Below, in pieces: positions 50,613 through 59,678 of a stretch of DNA of 64,000 nt (the first letter of the stretch is position 1; every line of letters begins with the position of its first letter). Under the pieces are notes generated by a model. It did not search any database. It was not told the DNA's origin and saw only the letters and a program-made list of their open reading frames with translations. Source of the stretch: Actinomadura luzonensis. GTDB taxonomy: Bacteria > Actinomycetota > Actinomycetes > Streptosporangiales > Streptosporangiaceae. Where the stretch lies: the NCBI RefSeq assembly GCF_022664455.2, contig NZ_JAKRKC020000001.1, forward strand, positions 248,001-312,000, in the 5' to 3' direction. The translations under genes and the position numbers were made by a program.

Positions 50613-53201
50613 GTGCTCTCTATTCACCAGCGGATCGCCGCGGAGCTCGGCGTACGCGACGGGCAGGTGCAGGCGGCCGTCGAGCTGCTCGACGGCGGCG
50701 CGACCGTGCCGTTCATCGCGCGATACCGCAAAGAGGTCACCGGCGCGCTCGACGACGCGCAGCTGCGCACGCTGGAGGAGCGGCTGCGCTACCTGCGTGA
50801 GCTGGAGGAGCGCCGCACGGCGATCCTGGAGTCGATCGAGTCCCAGGGCAAGCTCGACGACGCGCTGCGCGAGCAGATCATGGCGGCCGAGACCAAGGCC
50901 CGGCTGGAGGACATCTACCTCCCCTACAAGCCCAAGCGGCGCACCAAGGCGCAGATCGCCCGCGAGCTGGGCCTCGAACCGCTGGCCGACCGGCTGCTCG
51001 CCGACCCGGCGCTCGACCCGGCCGCGACGGCCGCCGAGTTCGTCACCGAGGGCGTCGCCGACGCGGGCGCGGCGCTGGAGGGCGCGCGGGCCATCCTCAT
51101 CGAGCGCTTCGCCGAGGACGCCGACCTCATCGGCGGCCTGCGCGAGCAGCTCTGGAACCGCGGGCGGCTGGTGTCCAAGGTGCGCGAGGGCAAGGAGGAG
51201 GCGGGGGCCAAGTTCGCCGACTACTTCGAGTTCGGCGAGCCGTTCACCAAGCTGCCCTCCCACCGCGTCCTCGCCATGTTCCGGGGCGAGAAGGAGGAGA
51301 TCCTCAGCGTCGCGCTGGAGCCCGACGACAGCCCCGACTACGAGCTGCGCATCGCCTCCCGGTTCGGCATCTCCGACCAGGGGCGGCCGGCCGACAAGTG
51401 GCTGACCGAGACCGTGCGCTGGGCCTGGCGCACCCGCATCCTCGTGCACCTCGGCATCGACCTGCGGATGCGGCTGTGGCAGGCGGCCGAGGACGAGGCG
51501 GTGCGGGTGTTCGCCGCCAACCTGCGCGACCTGCTGCTGGCCGCGCCGGCCGGCACCCGTACGACGATGGGGCTCGACCCCGGCCTGCGCACCGGCGTGA
51601 AGGTCGCCGTGGTCGACGCCACCGGCAAGGTCGTCGACACCGCCACCATCTACCCGCACGAGCCCAAGCGGCAGTGGGACCAGTCGCTGGCCGTGCTCGG
51701 GGCGCTCGCGCAGCGGCACGGCGTCGAGCTGATCGCCATCGGCAACGGCACCGCCTCGCGCGAGACCGACAAGCTGGCCGGCGAGCTGTGCAAGCACATG
51801 CCCGGGCTCACCAAGATCGTGGTGTCGGAGGCGGGGGCGTCGGTCTACTCCGCCTCGGCCTACGCCTCCCAGGAGCTGCCCGAGCTCGACGTGTCGCTGC
51901 GCGGCGCGGTCTCCATCGCCCGCCGCCTCCAGGACCCGCTGGCCGAGCTGGTCAAGATCGACCCCAAGTCGATCGGCGTCGGCCAGTACCAGCACGACCT
52001 GGCCGAGACCAAGCTGTCGCGCTCGCTCGACGCCGTGGTGGAGGACTGCGTCAACGCCGTCGGCGTGGACGTCAACACCGCCTCCGCGCCGCTGCTGACC
52101 CGCGTGTCGGGCATCGGGTCCACGCTGGCCGAGAGCATCGTCCGGCATCGCGACGCCAACGGCCCCTTCCGCGCCCGCACCGCGCTGAAGGAGGTGCCGC
52201 GGCTCGGGCCGAAGGCGTTCGAGCAGTGCGCGGGCTTCCTGCGCATCCGCGGCGGCGACGACCCGCTCGACGTCTCCAGCGTGCACCCCGAGTCCTACCC
52301 GGTGGTGCGCCGCATCCTCGACACGGTCAAGACCGACCTCCCGTCGCTCATCGGCAACACGGCGGCGCTGCGCTCGCTGCGGCCCGGCGACTTCACCGAC
52401 GACACCTTCGGCCTGCCGACGGTCACCGACATCCTGCGCGAGCTGGAGAAGCCCGGCCGCGACCCGCGTCCCGCCTTCAAGACCGCCACCTTCAAGGAGG
52501 GCGTCGAGAAGATCTCCGACCTGGCGTCCGGGATGATCCTGGAGGGCGTGGTCACCAACGTGGCCGCCTTCGGCGCCTTCGTCGACGTCGGCGTCCACCA
52601 GGACGGGCTGGTGCACGTGTCGGCCATGTCGCGCACGTTCGTCAAGGACCCGCGTGACGTGGTGAAGCCGGGGGACATCGTCCGGGTGAAGGTGCTGGAC
52701 GTGGACATCCCGCGCAAGCGCATCTCCCTGACGCTGCGCCTCGAGGACGACACCACCGCCCAGCACGACGGCGCCCGCCGCCCCAACGGCGGCCGTGGTG
52801 AGGGCGCCCGTGGTGACGGCGCTCGTGGTGATGGCGCCCGGGGCGACGGCGCTCGCGGCCAGGGTCAGGGTCAGGGCCGGGGTCAAGGCGGGCGCGACGG
52901 CCAGCGTGACGGGCAGCGCGACGGCCAACGTGACGGCCAGCGCGGCGGACAGCGTGAGGGCCAGCGCGGCGGGCAGCGCGGCGGGCAGCGCGGCGGACAG
53001 CGTGAGGGCCAGCGCGGCGGGCAGCGTGACGGGCAGCGTGACGGCCAGCGTGACGGCCAGCGCGGTGGTGCTGACGGCGGGCGGGGGCGCGGCGACGGCG
53101 GGCGCGGCGGCGGCCAGCGCCGCCAGGGCAGCCCGGCCCCCACCGGCGCCATGGCCGAAGCCCTCCGCAAGGCCGGCCTGACAGGCGGCGACAACCGCTG
53201 A
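50613..53201 (+). CDS. tex: Tex-family RNA-binding transcription accessory protein
   Basis: An 862-residue protein with Tex domains in order: N-terminal helical domain (about 1-190; [24 protein letters not shown]), YqgF/RNase H-like domain ([19 protein letters not shown], about 322-430), helix-hairpin-helix ([18 protein letters not shown], about 500-565) and S1 domain ([20 protein letters not shown], about 640-712). Then follows an unusual 150-residue Gly/Arg-rich tail with RGDGA repeats and 14 GQR[DGE] tetrapeptides. Such RGG-like tails bind RNA. GTG 50613 has AAAGG 8 bases upstream. Confidence 0.95.
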   Translation: MLSIHQRIAAELGVRDGQVQAAVELLDGGATVPFIARYRKEVTGALDDAQLRTLEERLRYLRELEERRTAILESIESQGKLDDALREQIMAAETKARLEDIYLPYKPKRRTKAQIARELGLEPLADRLLADPALDPAATAAEFVTEGVADAGAALEGARAILIERFAEDADLIGGLREQLWNRGRLVSKVREGKEEAGAKFADYFEFGEPFTKLPSHRVLAMFRGEKEEILSVALEPDDSPDYELRIASRFGISDQGRPADKWLTETVRWAWRTRILVHLGIDLRMRLWQAAEDEAVRVFAANLRDLLLAAPAGTRTTMGLDPGLRTGVKVAVVDATGKVVDTATIYPHEPKRQWDQSLAVLGALAQRHGVELIAIGNGTASRETDKLAGELCKHMPGLTKIVVSEAGASVYSASAYASQELPELDVSLRGAVSIARRLQDPLAELVKIDPKSIGVGQYQHDLAETKLSRSLDAVVEDCVNAVGVDVNTASAPLLTRVSGIGSTLAESIVRHRDANGPFRARTALKEVPRLGPKAFEQCAGFLRIRGGDDPLDVSSVHPESYPVVRRILDTVKTDLPSLIGNTAALRSLRPGDFTDDTFGLPTVTDILRELEKPGRDPRPAFKTATFKEGVEKISDLASGMILEGVVTNVAAFGAFVDVGVHQDGLVHVSAMSRTFVKDPRDVVKPGDIVRVKVLDVDIPRKRISLTLRLEDDTTAQHDGARRPNGGRGEGARGDGARGDGARGDGARGQGQGQGRGQGGRDGQRDGQRDGQRDGQRGGQREGQRGGQRGGQRGGQREGQRGGQRDGQRDGQRDGQRGGADGGRGRGDGGRGGGQRRQGSPAPTGAMAEALRKAGLTGGDNR
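52899..53066 (+). repeat. 14 tandem 12-bp units encoding GQR[D/G/E] in the Tex tail
   Basis: The 168 bases consist of 14 in-frame copies of GGN CAR CGN GRN, coding GQRD or GQRG or GQRE. The order of the fourth residues is DDDGEGGGEGDDDG, which suggests duplication of larger blocks. Just upstream lies a run of RGDGA units. The array will vary in length between strains if it expands by slippage. Confidence 0.9.
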
Positions 53202-53319
53202 CCACCCCCGGCCGCCCCAGCCGCCCCAGCCGCCCCTGTCGCCGCTGACAGTGCCGGCAGCCGGGCAGCCTCGGCGGCCGTCCTCCCAGGACGGCCGCCG
53301 ACCGTGAGAAGAGGCGCGT

Positions 53320-53769
53320 GTGCCCACCCTCCTCGCCGAGCTCCTCGACCCGCACAAGAGGTCGGATCATCTGTACGGCGTCGCCGACGTCGAGGAGCCG
53401 TGGCACCTGTACGAGATCGACCTCGCCGCCGGCGACTGGGCCGGCGCCGCCGACAACGGCGTCGCCCTCCAGTGGCGCGCCGACACCCACCTGCTGAAGT
53501 ACGAGCTCTGGGACGGCCCGCCCCCGCCGCTCACCACCTGGGACGCGACCTGGTCGGGGAGCGTGCGCATGGGCTGCGGGAGGGTGTCGGCCCTGAGCGG
53601 TCACGGCGGCGGCGTGTTCTCGGGGGCGGAGTTCGATCTGGGCCGGCGGGAGGCCGTCTGGCAGGTCAGGGTCCACCGCAAGTCCCTCGGCCACGAGGAG
53701 TTCACGGCTGAGCTCGTCGGCTGCACGGTGTTCAAGATCCAGTTCTGGGCGGCGCCGCCGGGCCGGTGA
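53320..53769 (+). CDS. uncharacterised 149-residue protein
   Basis: A soluble protein starting at GTG 53320 (VPTLLAELLDPHKRSDHLYG) with EPWHLYEIDLAAGDWAGAAD, WDGPPPPLTTWDATWSGSVR and many aromatic residues, beta-rich in appearance. I do not recognise the family. The sequence quality (even amino-acid use, third-position GC bias) argues that it is a real gene. Confidence 0.65.
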   Translation: MPTLLAELLDPHKRSDHLYGVADVEEPWHLYEIDLAAGDWAGAADNGVALQWRADTHLLKYELWDGPPPPLTTWDATWSGSVRMGCGRVSALSGHGGGVFSGAEFDLGRREAVWQVRVHRKSLGHEEFTAELVGCTVFKIQFWAAPPGR

Positions 53770-53796
53770 GCGGCGGCGGGGCGTTACGGTCGGAGG

Positions 53797-54861
53797 GTGA
53801 GCACTTCGACGTTCAGCACGGCGATCACGCAGGCCCGCGACCTGCTGAGGTGGCGTTCCCCGCTCCGGACCGAGCTGTGGGCGGCCCGGCTGGCGGGCGC
53901 GCTGGAGCCGGACCAGGCGGAGCCGTTCCTGCGGGAGCTGGTCGCGGACGGCGGTTCGGAGGCCCGCCTGACACTTGCCGCCCTGGCCGCGGTCACCGCC
54001 CCGGCCCATCACCCCGTCCTTGACCTGGGCCCTGACCCCGTCCCCGGCGGTGAGCCGGGCGGCGACGACGACAACGACAGCGTGACGGCCACGTCGGACG
54101 TCGCGGCGGCCGTTCGGCGGGCGGCGGCCGGGGCGCTGGACACGTTGCCGGAGTGGGCGCGGCGCATGGGGCGGGTGACCTGCGAGGGCGCCTGGTACGG
54201 CAAGGCGGACCCGTACGGCGAGCAGGTCCTCGCGGCGCTGAACTTCCGCTACGAGAACGGCAAGGAGCCGCACGTCCTGGTGGTCGGCATCGACCAGCCG
54301 CACGGCGGCCTCGCGGTGGACGCCCTGGTCGAGGAGGTCAAGTTCCTCGATGACCTCGGGCTGGCGGCGGCCGAGCCCGGGGTGGTCGCGGGACGGGTGC
54401 TGGACGCGTTCGAGCTGGGTGACCGCATCCTCGGGACGCCGGTGGCGGACACGCTGCCCGGGGTCCGTCCCCTGGCGGTGGCGCGGGCGGCCGGGGTTCC
54501 GGGGCTCGTGCGTGGTCCCGGCGACGACACTGCGGAGCGCTTCGCGGAGCTGCTGCCCGGCCTGCCGGGGGCGGGGGAGGCGTTCGCGAAGCTAATGGAG
54601 TTCGTCGGGGACCGGCCGCTGTGGTGGAGCCCGGCACGGGTGTCGCGGTTCCTGACGGTGTGGCTGCCGCGTGAGGCGATCCTGTCGGACGCGGCGGTCG
54701 CGGCGATGCCGGAGGTGGTGCGCGCCTGGACGCGCTTCCACGGCGACCAGCCCGCGGTGCTGCGGCGGATCGACGAGGACGCGCCGCGCCTGCCCGCCCT
54801 GATGGCCGACGACTCCTTGGCGAGCCTGGGCAAACGCCTGGCCAGGCAACCACGCGACTAG
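53797..54861 (+). CDS. uncharacterised 354-residue protein
   Basis: A soluble, alpha-helix-rich protein from GTG 53797: STFSTAITQARDLLRWRSPL, ELWAARLAGALEPDQAEPFL, VLVVGIDQPHGGLAVDALVE and EWARRMGRVTCEGAWYGKAD. Proteins of this look occur widely in streptomycetes with no assigned role; I cannot name it. A short acidic low-complexity loop (PGGDDDNDSVTATSD) lies near residue 90. It follows the previous gene by 27 bases. Confidence 0.7.
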   Translation: MSTSTFSTAITQARDLLRWRSPLRTELWAARLAGALEPDQAEPFLRELVADGGSEARLTLAALAAVTAPAHHPVLDLGPDPVPGGEPGGDDDNDSVTATSDVAAAVRRAAAGALDTLPEWARRMGRVTCEGAWYGKADPYGEQVLAALNFRYENGKEPHVLVVGIDQPHGGLAVDALVEEVKFLDDLGLAAAEPGVVAGRVLDAFELGDRILGTPVADTLPGVRPLAVARAAGVPGLVRGPGDDTAERFAELLPGLPGAGEAFAKLMEFVGDRPLWWSPARVSRFLTVWLPREAILSDAAVAAMPEVVRAWTRFHGDQPAVLRRIDEDAPRLPALMADDSLASLGKRLARQPRD

Positions 54862-55072
54862 CGTTGCGGCGCGGCCCCTCTCGAATCAAGGGCGGATCCC
54901 CCGAAGGGCAGGCTCGTCAGGGACGGGCGCGTCAAAGACGGGCGCGGCCGGCCCGAGCGGCCGGGAGCGCCTCCGGAGCCAGGCCCGGCGCCAGGCCCGG
55001 AGCTGGCGACGGCCCGGCTCCGAGGGCCGCAGACGGCCGCGAGCCGCAGGGGACCGGGCAAGGGCCGGAGGC
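54862..55072. other. no gene recognised
   Basis: GC-rich, low-complexity sequence between the 53797 gene and the 19-bp repeat array. The open frame reading plus-strand (MRRGPSRIKGGSPEGQ and onward) is Arg/Gly/Ala-rich and merges into the array, so it is unlikely to be coding. Confidence 0.5.
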
Positions 55073-55224
55073 GGCTCGCTGGGCCGGACGCGGCTCGCTG
55101 GGCCGGACGCGGCTCGCTGGGCCGGACGCGGCTCGCTGGGCCGGACGCGGCTCGCTGGGCCGGACGCGGCTCGCTGGGCCGGACGCGGCTTGCTGGGCCG
55201 GACGCGGCTCGCTGGGCCGGGCGT
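55073..55224. repeat. tandem array of eight 19-bp units
   Basis: The unit GGCTCGCTGGGCCGGACGC repeats at 55073, 55092, 55111, 55130, 55149, 55168, 55187 and 55206. The seventh copy has one C-to-T change and the eighth diverges at its end (GGGCGT). Since 19 is not a multiple of 3, the array is not a coding repeat. It lies 16 bases from the 3' end of the VOC gene, downstream of two converging genes. Confidence 0.92.
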
Positions 55225-55240
55225 GGAGGAGGGGAGGGTG

Positions 55241-55615
55241 TCAGGGGGTGAGGCGGCGGCGCAGCAGGCAGAACTCGTTGCCTTCCGGGTCGGCCAGCAC
55301 GTGCCAGCTCTCCTCCCCCGTCTGCCCGACGTCCGCCGGCCGGGCCCCGAGGTCGAGCAGCCGTTTCAGCTCCTCGTCCTGGTCCCGGTCGGTCGCGTTG
55401 ACGTCGAAGTGCAGCCGCAGCTTCTCGGTCTTGGGCTGGTCGGTGCGGGAGAAGACGATGGTCGGCTGGAGGCCGCCCCAGCCGGCCTCCGGCCCGATCT
55501 CGACGTCGTCCTCCTCGCGTCCGAGGACCTGGTAGCCCAGCACGTCACACCAGAACGCCGCCAGCCGCTCGGGCTCCCGGCAGTCGATCACGAGTTCACT
55601 GATCCGGCACGCCAT
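55241..55615 (-). CDS. VOC-family protein (glyoxalase fold)
   Basis: A 124-residue protein: ISELVIDCREPERLAAFWCD, VLGYQVLGREEDDVEIGPE, then LRLHFDVNATDRDQDEELKR and SWHVLADPEGNEFCLLRRRL. The two halves and the terminal DPEGNEFC motif are those of small VOC proteins of the DUF1801/glyoxalase_6 type. Its substrate is unknown. The ATG at 55615 lies 25 bases from the end of the spore-photoproduct-lyase-like gene. Confidence 0.87.
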   Translation of the reverse strand: MACRISELVIDCREPERLAAFWCDVLGYQVLGREEDDVEIGPEAGWGGLQPTIVFSRTDQPKTEKLRLHFDVNATDRDQDEELKRLLDLGARPADVGQTGEESWHVLADPEGNEFCLLRRRLTP

Positions 55616-55640
55616 GTCGCAGTTCTACCCGATCATCCGG

Positions 55641-56705
55641 TCAGAAGGCGTACCGGATGCGGCAGTACGGCAGTTTCGCCTCGATGAGCTCGGTGAGCGC
55701 GGCGACGTACCGGCCCTTGTGCCCGGTCTTGTAGCGGACGTTCCAGCCGCCGGTCTGCGACCGTTTCGGCTGCTGGAGCTCCGGCTGCCACAACACGTCC
55801 TCGGCCTTCGGGTGCCAGCCCAGGTTGACCTCGTGCAGCCGGTCGTTGTGGGTGAGGAAGATGACCTCGGCGGCGAGCTGGGCCTTGGCCTGCGGGCCGA
55901 GGCCGGCGTCGAGCTGGTCGAGCAGCTCGGCCCAGCTCTCCAGCCAGCCCTCCCGCACCACGACGGGGCTGAAGTTGACGTGCACCTCATAGCCGGCGGC
56001 GACGAAGTCGTCGATCGCGGCGATGCGTTCGGCGATGGAGGAGGTGCGGATGTCGAGCAGCTTGGAGTCGGCGGCGGGCATGAGGCTGAAGCGGACGCGG
56101 GTGCGGCCGCGCGGGTCCCAGTCGAGCAGGTCGCGGTTGACGTACTTGGTGGCGAAGCTGGCCTTGGCGTTGGGCAGGTCGCGGAACAGCCGCACCAGGT
56201 CGAGCACGTTGTCGGAGATCGTGGCGTCCAGCGAGCAGTCGGAGTTCTCGCCGATGTCGTAGACCCAGGCGGACGGGTCGACCTGGTTGGGCTCGGGCTT
56301 GACGCCCTGGCGGCCGGCGTGGCGGCGCACGTACCCGAGGATCTTGTCGATGTTGGCGAACACCGTGATCGGGTTGCTGTAGCCCTTGCGGCGCGGCACG
56401 TAGCAGTAGGCGCAGGCCATGGCGCAGCCGTTGGCGGTGGAGGGCGCGATCCAGTCGGCGGAGCGGCCGTTGGGGCGGGCGGTCAGCGACTTCTTGATGC
56501 CGAGCACCAGCGCCTCGGTCTTGATGCGCACCCAGCGGGCGACGTTGGTCTCGTCGCCGTACAGCTCGGGGATGCGGTGGTGGCTCTCGATCTCGACCAG
56601 CTCGGCGTCGGGGAAGCGGTCGAGGATCTCACGCCCGCGCGGCAGCCGCGCCGCCTCGGGCTCGACGTAGATGCGCCGGATGTCGAGCAGCCGCTGCGTC
56701 TGCAT
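55641..56705 (-). CDS. radical SAM protein, spore photoproduct lyase family
   Basis: A 354-residue protein with the radical SAM cluster motif C-x3-C-x2-C in NGCAMACAYCYVPRRKG (about residue 95), preceded by RIYVEPEAARLPRGREILDR and followed by DIGENSDCSLDATISDNVLD and ASFATKYVNRDLL. This is the SPL-like family found in non-sporulating and sporulating actinobacteria; true SPL needs further Cys and Tyr residues I cannot align by eye. Its ATG 56705 lies 2 bases after the stop of the DNA glycosylase gene, so DNA repair is a sensible shared role. Confidence 0.85.
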   Translation of the reverse strand: MQTQRLLDIRRIYVEPEAARLPRGREILDRFPDAELVEIESHHRIPELYGDETNVARWVRIKTEALVLGIKKSLTARPNGRSADWIAPSTANGCAMACAYCYVPRRKGYSNPITVFANIDKILGYVRRHAGRQGVKPEPNQVDPSAWVYDIGENSDCSLDATISDNVLDLVRLFRDLPNAKASFATKYVNRDLLDWDPRGRTRVRFSLMPAADSKLLDIRTSSIAERIAAIDDFVAAGYEVHVNFSPVVVREGWLESWAELLDQLDAGLGPQAKAQLAAEVIFLTHNDRLHEVNLGWHPKAEDVLWQPELQQPKRSQTGGWNVRYKTGHKGRYVAALTELIEAKLPYCRIRYAF

Positions 56706-56707
56706 GC

Positions 56708-57460
56708 TCACCCCTCCCCCGGCTGGTCCACGGGACAAGCGTATGCGGTCCGGGAGGCGAGTTGCCAGGTCAGGACGGGTGTGCCGCATCGGCGGCAGTG
56801 CTCGCGCCGGTAGACCCAGCGCTCGTCGGGGTGGCCGGGATCGCTGACGACCTGCCCGGCGTCGCGCCCGAGGGCGAGGTACGCGGCCGCCGCGTCCCAC
56901 AGCCGCCCGGCCCGCTCCGCGCCGACGTCGCGGACGCCGGGATGCAGGCCGACGAGGAACAGCAGCTCGGCCCGCCAGGCGTTGCCGATGCCCGCCCACA
57001 CCTTCTGGTCGAGGATCGCCGCGCCGACCGGTCCGCCGAACGCGTCCAGCCGCCGCACGGCCTCGTCCCTGGAGGCGTCGGGGCGCAGCGGGTCGGGGCC
57101 GAGCGAGTCGCGGAGCGCCGCCACCTCCGCCGGTCCGTACGTCTCGCACTGGATGGGCGCGATGAGGTCGAACGCGACGTCGTCGGCGGCCAGCCGCAGC
57201 CGGGTCCCGCGCCGGGGCTCCTCGCCGGGGTCGTCGTAGCGCAGGAAGATGCCCCGCATGCCCAGGTGCACGTGGATGGCCGGGGCGTCCGCGAAGTGGT
57301 AGAGCAGGTGCTTGCCCAGGGCCTCGACGCGGGCCAGCGTCCGCCCGTCGTAGGGCCGCGCGTCGAACCGGCCCTGCGGCCCCGACGCCCGCAGCGCCCG
57401 CCCGCCCAGCGCCGCCTGTTGCTCGTCGGCGTGGCGATGAATGAGATGTCCCTCCGGCAC
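56708..57460 (-). CDS. Fpg/Nei-family DNA glycosylase
   Basis: A 250-residue base-excision glycosylase/AP lyase. The N-terminal Pro-Glu nucleophile is present (MPEGHLIHRHADEQQ), with GKHLLYHF, LDQKVWAGIGNAWRAELLF (helix-two-turn-helix) and a C-terminal zinc finger region, CRRCGTPVLTWQLASRTAYACPVDQ. The fourth zinc ligand, normally Cys in CPxCQ, is Asp here (ACPVDQ). Asp can bind zinc, but the change is unusual. It resembles mycobacterial Nei2. Confidence 0.88.
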   Translation of the reverse strand: MPEGHLIHRHADEQQAALGGRALRASGPQGRFDARPYDGRTLARVEALGKHLLYHFADAPAIHVHLGMRGIFLRYDDPGEEPRRGTRLRLAADDVAFDLIAPIQCETYGPAEVAALRDSLGPDPLRPDASRDEAVRRLDAFGGPVGAAILDQKVWAGIGNAWRAELLFLVGLHPGVRDVGAERAGRLWDAAAAYLALGRDAGQVVSDPGHPDERWVYRREHCRRCGTPVLTWQLASRTAYACPVDQPGEG

Positions 57461-57533
57461 ACCCCTCCCCTACCCCGTGAGCTGCGACGATGCCGTCCGG
57501 GACGACTTGGCCGGGCCGCTCGGGTCGCGGGGC

Positions 57534-58301
57534 TCATCCGCGGCCCGCGGGCCGGGGCCGGCGGGGAGGCGCCGGGGGCCGGTCCGGGTTCTCCCCGCCC
57601 GGCCGGCTGAGGAGCTGGGCGGCGGCGCTGGAGAGGAGCATGTCGAGGGCGGTCGGGTAGGCGCTGTCGTTCATGCGGGCCACCAGGAGCGGGGCGGTGG
57701 CGGCGATGTGGGGGTGGGTGGCGGCGGGCAGGCGGGCGTAGGTGTCGCGCCAGACCTCCTCGTCGGCCTCGCGGGCGGCGGGCGGCAGGGCCAGGGTGGC
57801 GGCGTCCAGGATGGAGAAGGCGAGGCTCTGGTCGATGAAGGCGTGGTAGATGCGGACCGCGTCGGCGTCGGCGAAGCCGGCGCCGCGCAGGATGCCGAGG
57901 ATGATCTCGTCGGTGGCGACCTCGTTGGGGCGGCCGGTGACGCGGCTGGCGGTCAGCACGGCGGCCTGCGGGTGCGTCAGGTACGCGTGGTGGATGCGCA
58001 GCCCCAGCTCCCGCAGGTCGGCCCGCCAGTCGCCGGACGGCGACCAGCCGTCCATCGCGTGCCCGAACAGCTCGTCGGCGATGGCGAGGACCAGGTCGTC
58101 CATGCCGCTGAAGTACCGGTAGACGGCGCTGGCGTCGGCGCCGAGGGCGAGGCCGAGGCGGCGGGCGGTGAGGCCGGCGGCGCCGTGCTCGCGCAGCATG
58201 CGGAGAGCTGTCTCCACGATGAGCTGATGGGTGAGGACCTGTCCGTGTTTGGTCGGCCGGCGTCGTCTGCGCGCCGCCTCCGGCACCACTCGCTTGGCCA
58301 T
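57534..58301 (-). CDS. TetR-family regulator
   Basis: A 255-residue regulator: helix-turn-helix QLIVETALRMLREHGAAGLT, ARRLGLALGADASAVYRYFS, then a ligand-binding C-terminal domain resembling TetR_C_33 proteins (EEVWRDTYARLPAATHPHIA) and a Pro/Arg-rich tail. It is divergent from the saccharopine-dehydrogenase-like gene; a 17-base near-palindrome lies between them. Confidence 0.9.
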   Translation of the reverse strand: MAKRVVPEAARRRRRPTKHGQVLTHQLIVETALRMLREHGAAGLTARRLGLALGADASAVYRYFSGMDDLVLAIADELFGHAMDGWSPSGDWRADLRELGLRIHHAYLTHPQAAVLTASRVTGRPNEVATDEIILGILRGAGFADADAVRIYHAFIDQSLAFSILDAATLALPPAAREADEEVWRDTYARLPAATHPHIAATAPLLVARMNDSAYPTALDMLLSSAAAQLLSRPGGENPDRPPAPPRRPRPAGRG

Positions 58302-58319
58302 CGTGGGCCCTCCTTATGC

Positions 58320-58336
58320 CAACGCCATTGACGTTG
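58320..58336. promoter_or_regulatory. probable TetR operator overlapping a -35 box
   Basis: CAACGCCATTGACGTTG is a palindrome with one mismatched pair of eight. TTGACG (58328-58333) inside it is the likely -35 box for the rightward dehydrogenase gene, with TTGGAT at 58352-58357 as -10. Repressor binding would block this promoter and probably the regulator's own. Confidence 0.55.
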
Positions 58337-58401
58337 ATGAGCGTAGTGCAGTTGGATTAACGACACAGCCCCCCAAATGCGTATAAAGGGGATTTTTCGT
58401 C

Positions 58402-59625
58402 ATGCGTATCCTTCTTGTGGGAGCCGGCGGGGTGGGAACCGCCATCACCCGTATCGCCGCCCGCCGTCCGTTCTTCGAGCACATGGTCGTCGCCGACTAC
58501 GACCTCCCCCGCGCCAAGGCGGCCGTCGCCGCCCTGGGCGCGGCGGCCGGCCGGTTCACCCCGGCCAGGGTGGACGCCGCCGACCGGGCCGCCGTCGCCG
58601 CGCTGCTCCGCGAGCACCGCTGCGACGTGCTGCTCAACGCCACCGACCCGCGTTTCGTGCTGCCGCTCTTCGACGCCGCCCTCGCGGCGGAGGCCGACTA
58701 CCTCGACATGGCGATGTCGATGTCCCGGCCGCACCCGGAGCGGCCGTACCAGGAGGTCGGGATCAAGCTGGGCGACGAGCAGTTCGCCCGCGCGGCCGAG
58801 TGGGCCGCCTCGGGCCGGCTGGCGCTGGTCGGCATGGGCGTGGAGCCCGGCCTGGCCGACGTCTTCGCCCGCTACGCCGCCGACGAGCTGTTCGACGAGA
58901 TCGAGGAGATCGGCATCCGCGACGGCGCCAACCTCACCGTCGAGGGCTACGACTTCGCCCCGTCGTTCTCCATCTGGACCACGATCGAGGAGTGCCTCAA
59001 CCCGCCGGTCATCTACGAGAAGGACCGCGGCTGGTACACCACCGAGCCGTTCAGCGAGCCGGAGGTCTTCGACTTCCCCGAGGGCATCGGCCCGGTCGAG
59101 TGCGTGAACGTGGAGCACGAGGAGGTGCTGCTGGTCCCGCGCTGGGTGGACGCCCGCCGGGTCACCTTCAAGTACGGCCTCGGCGAGGAGTTCATCGGCA
59201 CCCTGAAGACCCTGCACGCGCTCGGCGTGGACCGCACCGAGCCGGTCCCGGTGCGCGGCGACCACGGCGGCACGGTACGGGTCTCGCCGCGCGACGTGGT
59301 GGCCGCCGTGCTGCCCGACCCGGCCGAGCTGGGCGACCTCATGCGCGGCAAGACCTGCGCGGGCACCTGGGTGAAGGGCGTCAAGGACGGCCGGCCGCGC
59401 GAGGTGTACCTGTACCACGTGGTGGACAACCAGTGGTCGATGCGCGAGTACGGCTCCCAGGCCGTCGTCTGGCAGACCGCCGTCAACCCGGTGGTCGCCC
59501 TGGAGCTGCTGGCCGACGGGGCGTGGAAGGGCGCCGGGGTGCTGGGCCCCGAGGCGTTCGAGCCGCGCCCGTTCCTGGACCTGCTGGTCGAGTACGGCTC
59601 ACCGTGGGGTCTCCGGGAGCAGTGA
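58402..59625 (+). CDS. saccharopine dehydrogenase-like oxidoreductase
   Basis: A 407-residue protein with an N-terminal Rossmann motif MRILLVGAGGVGTAITRIAA, adenine-site VVADYDLPRAKA, then CDVLLNATDPRFVLPLFDAA and GVEPGLADVFARYAADELFD. It belongs to the saccharopine dehydrogenase/carboxynorspermidine dehydrogenase-like family and probably acts on an amino-acid or polyamine imine with NAD(P). AAGGGGA lies before ATG 58402. It is under likely TetR control. The dehydratase gene follows after 53 bases. Confidence 0.87.
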   Translation: MRILLVGAGGVGTAITRIAARRPFFEHMVVADYDLPRAKAAVAALGAAAGRFTPARVDAADRAAVAALLREHRCDVLLNATDPRFVLPLFDAALAAEADYLDMAMSMSRPHPERPYQEVGIKLGDEQFARAAEWAASGRLALVGMGVEPGLADVFARYAADELFDEIEEIGIRDGANLTVEGYDFAPSFSIWTTIEECLNPPVIYEKDRGWYTTEPFSEPEVFDFPEGIGPVECVNVEHEEVLLVPRWVDARRVTFKYGLGEEFIGTLKTLHALGVDRTEPVPVRGDHGGTVRVSPRDVVAAVLPDPAELGDLMRGKTCAGTWVKGVKDGRPREVYLYHVVDNQWSMREYGSQAVVWQTAVNPVVALELLADGAWKGAGVLGPEAFEPRPFLDLLVEYGSPWGLREQ

Positions 59626-59628
59626 AAG

Positions 59629-59659
59629 CGGTTGCTGGATCATAAAAGGGCGACAACCG
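59629..59659. promoter_or_regulatory. inverted repeat before the dehydratase gene
   Basis: CGGTTG (59629-59634) and CAACCG (59654-59659) are separated by 19 bases, just after the dehydrogenase stop and 20 bases before the TTG start. It could be an operator or an RNA hairpin. Weak evidence. Confidence 0.3.
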
Positions 59660-59678
59660 TACAGCGGAGGTAAGCCCC

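Noticed and set aside
49464..53357. Very long open frame antisense to the amidohydrolase and tex genes (about 1300 codons)
   Set aside because: It mirrors the codons of two clear genes in high-GC DNA, has no ribosome site and reads as low-complexity Gly/Arg/Ala text.
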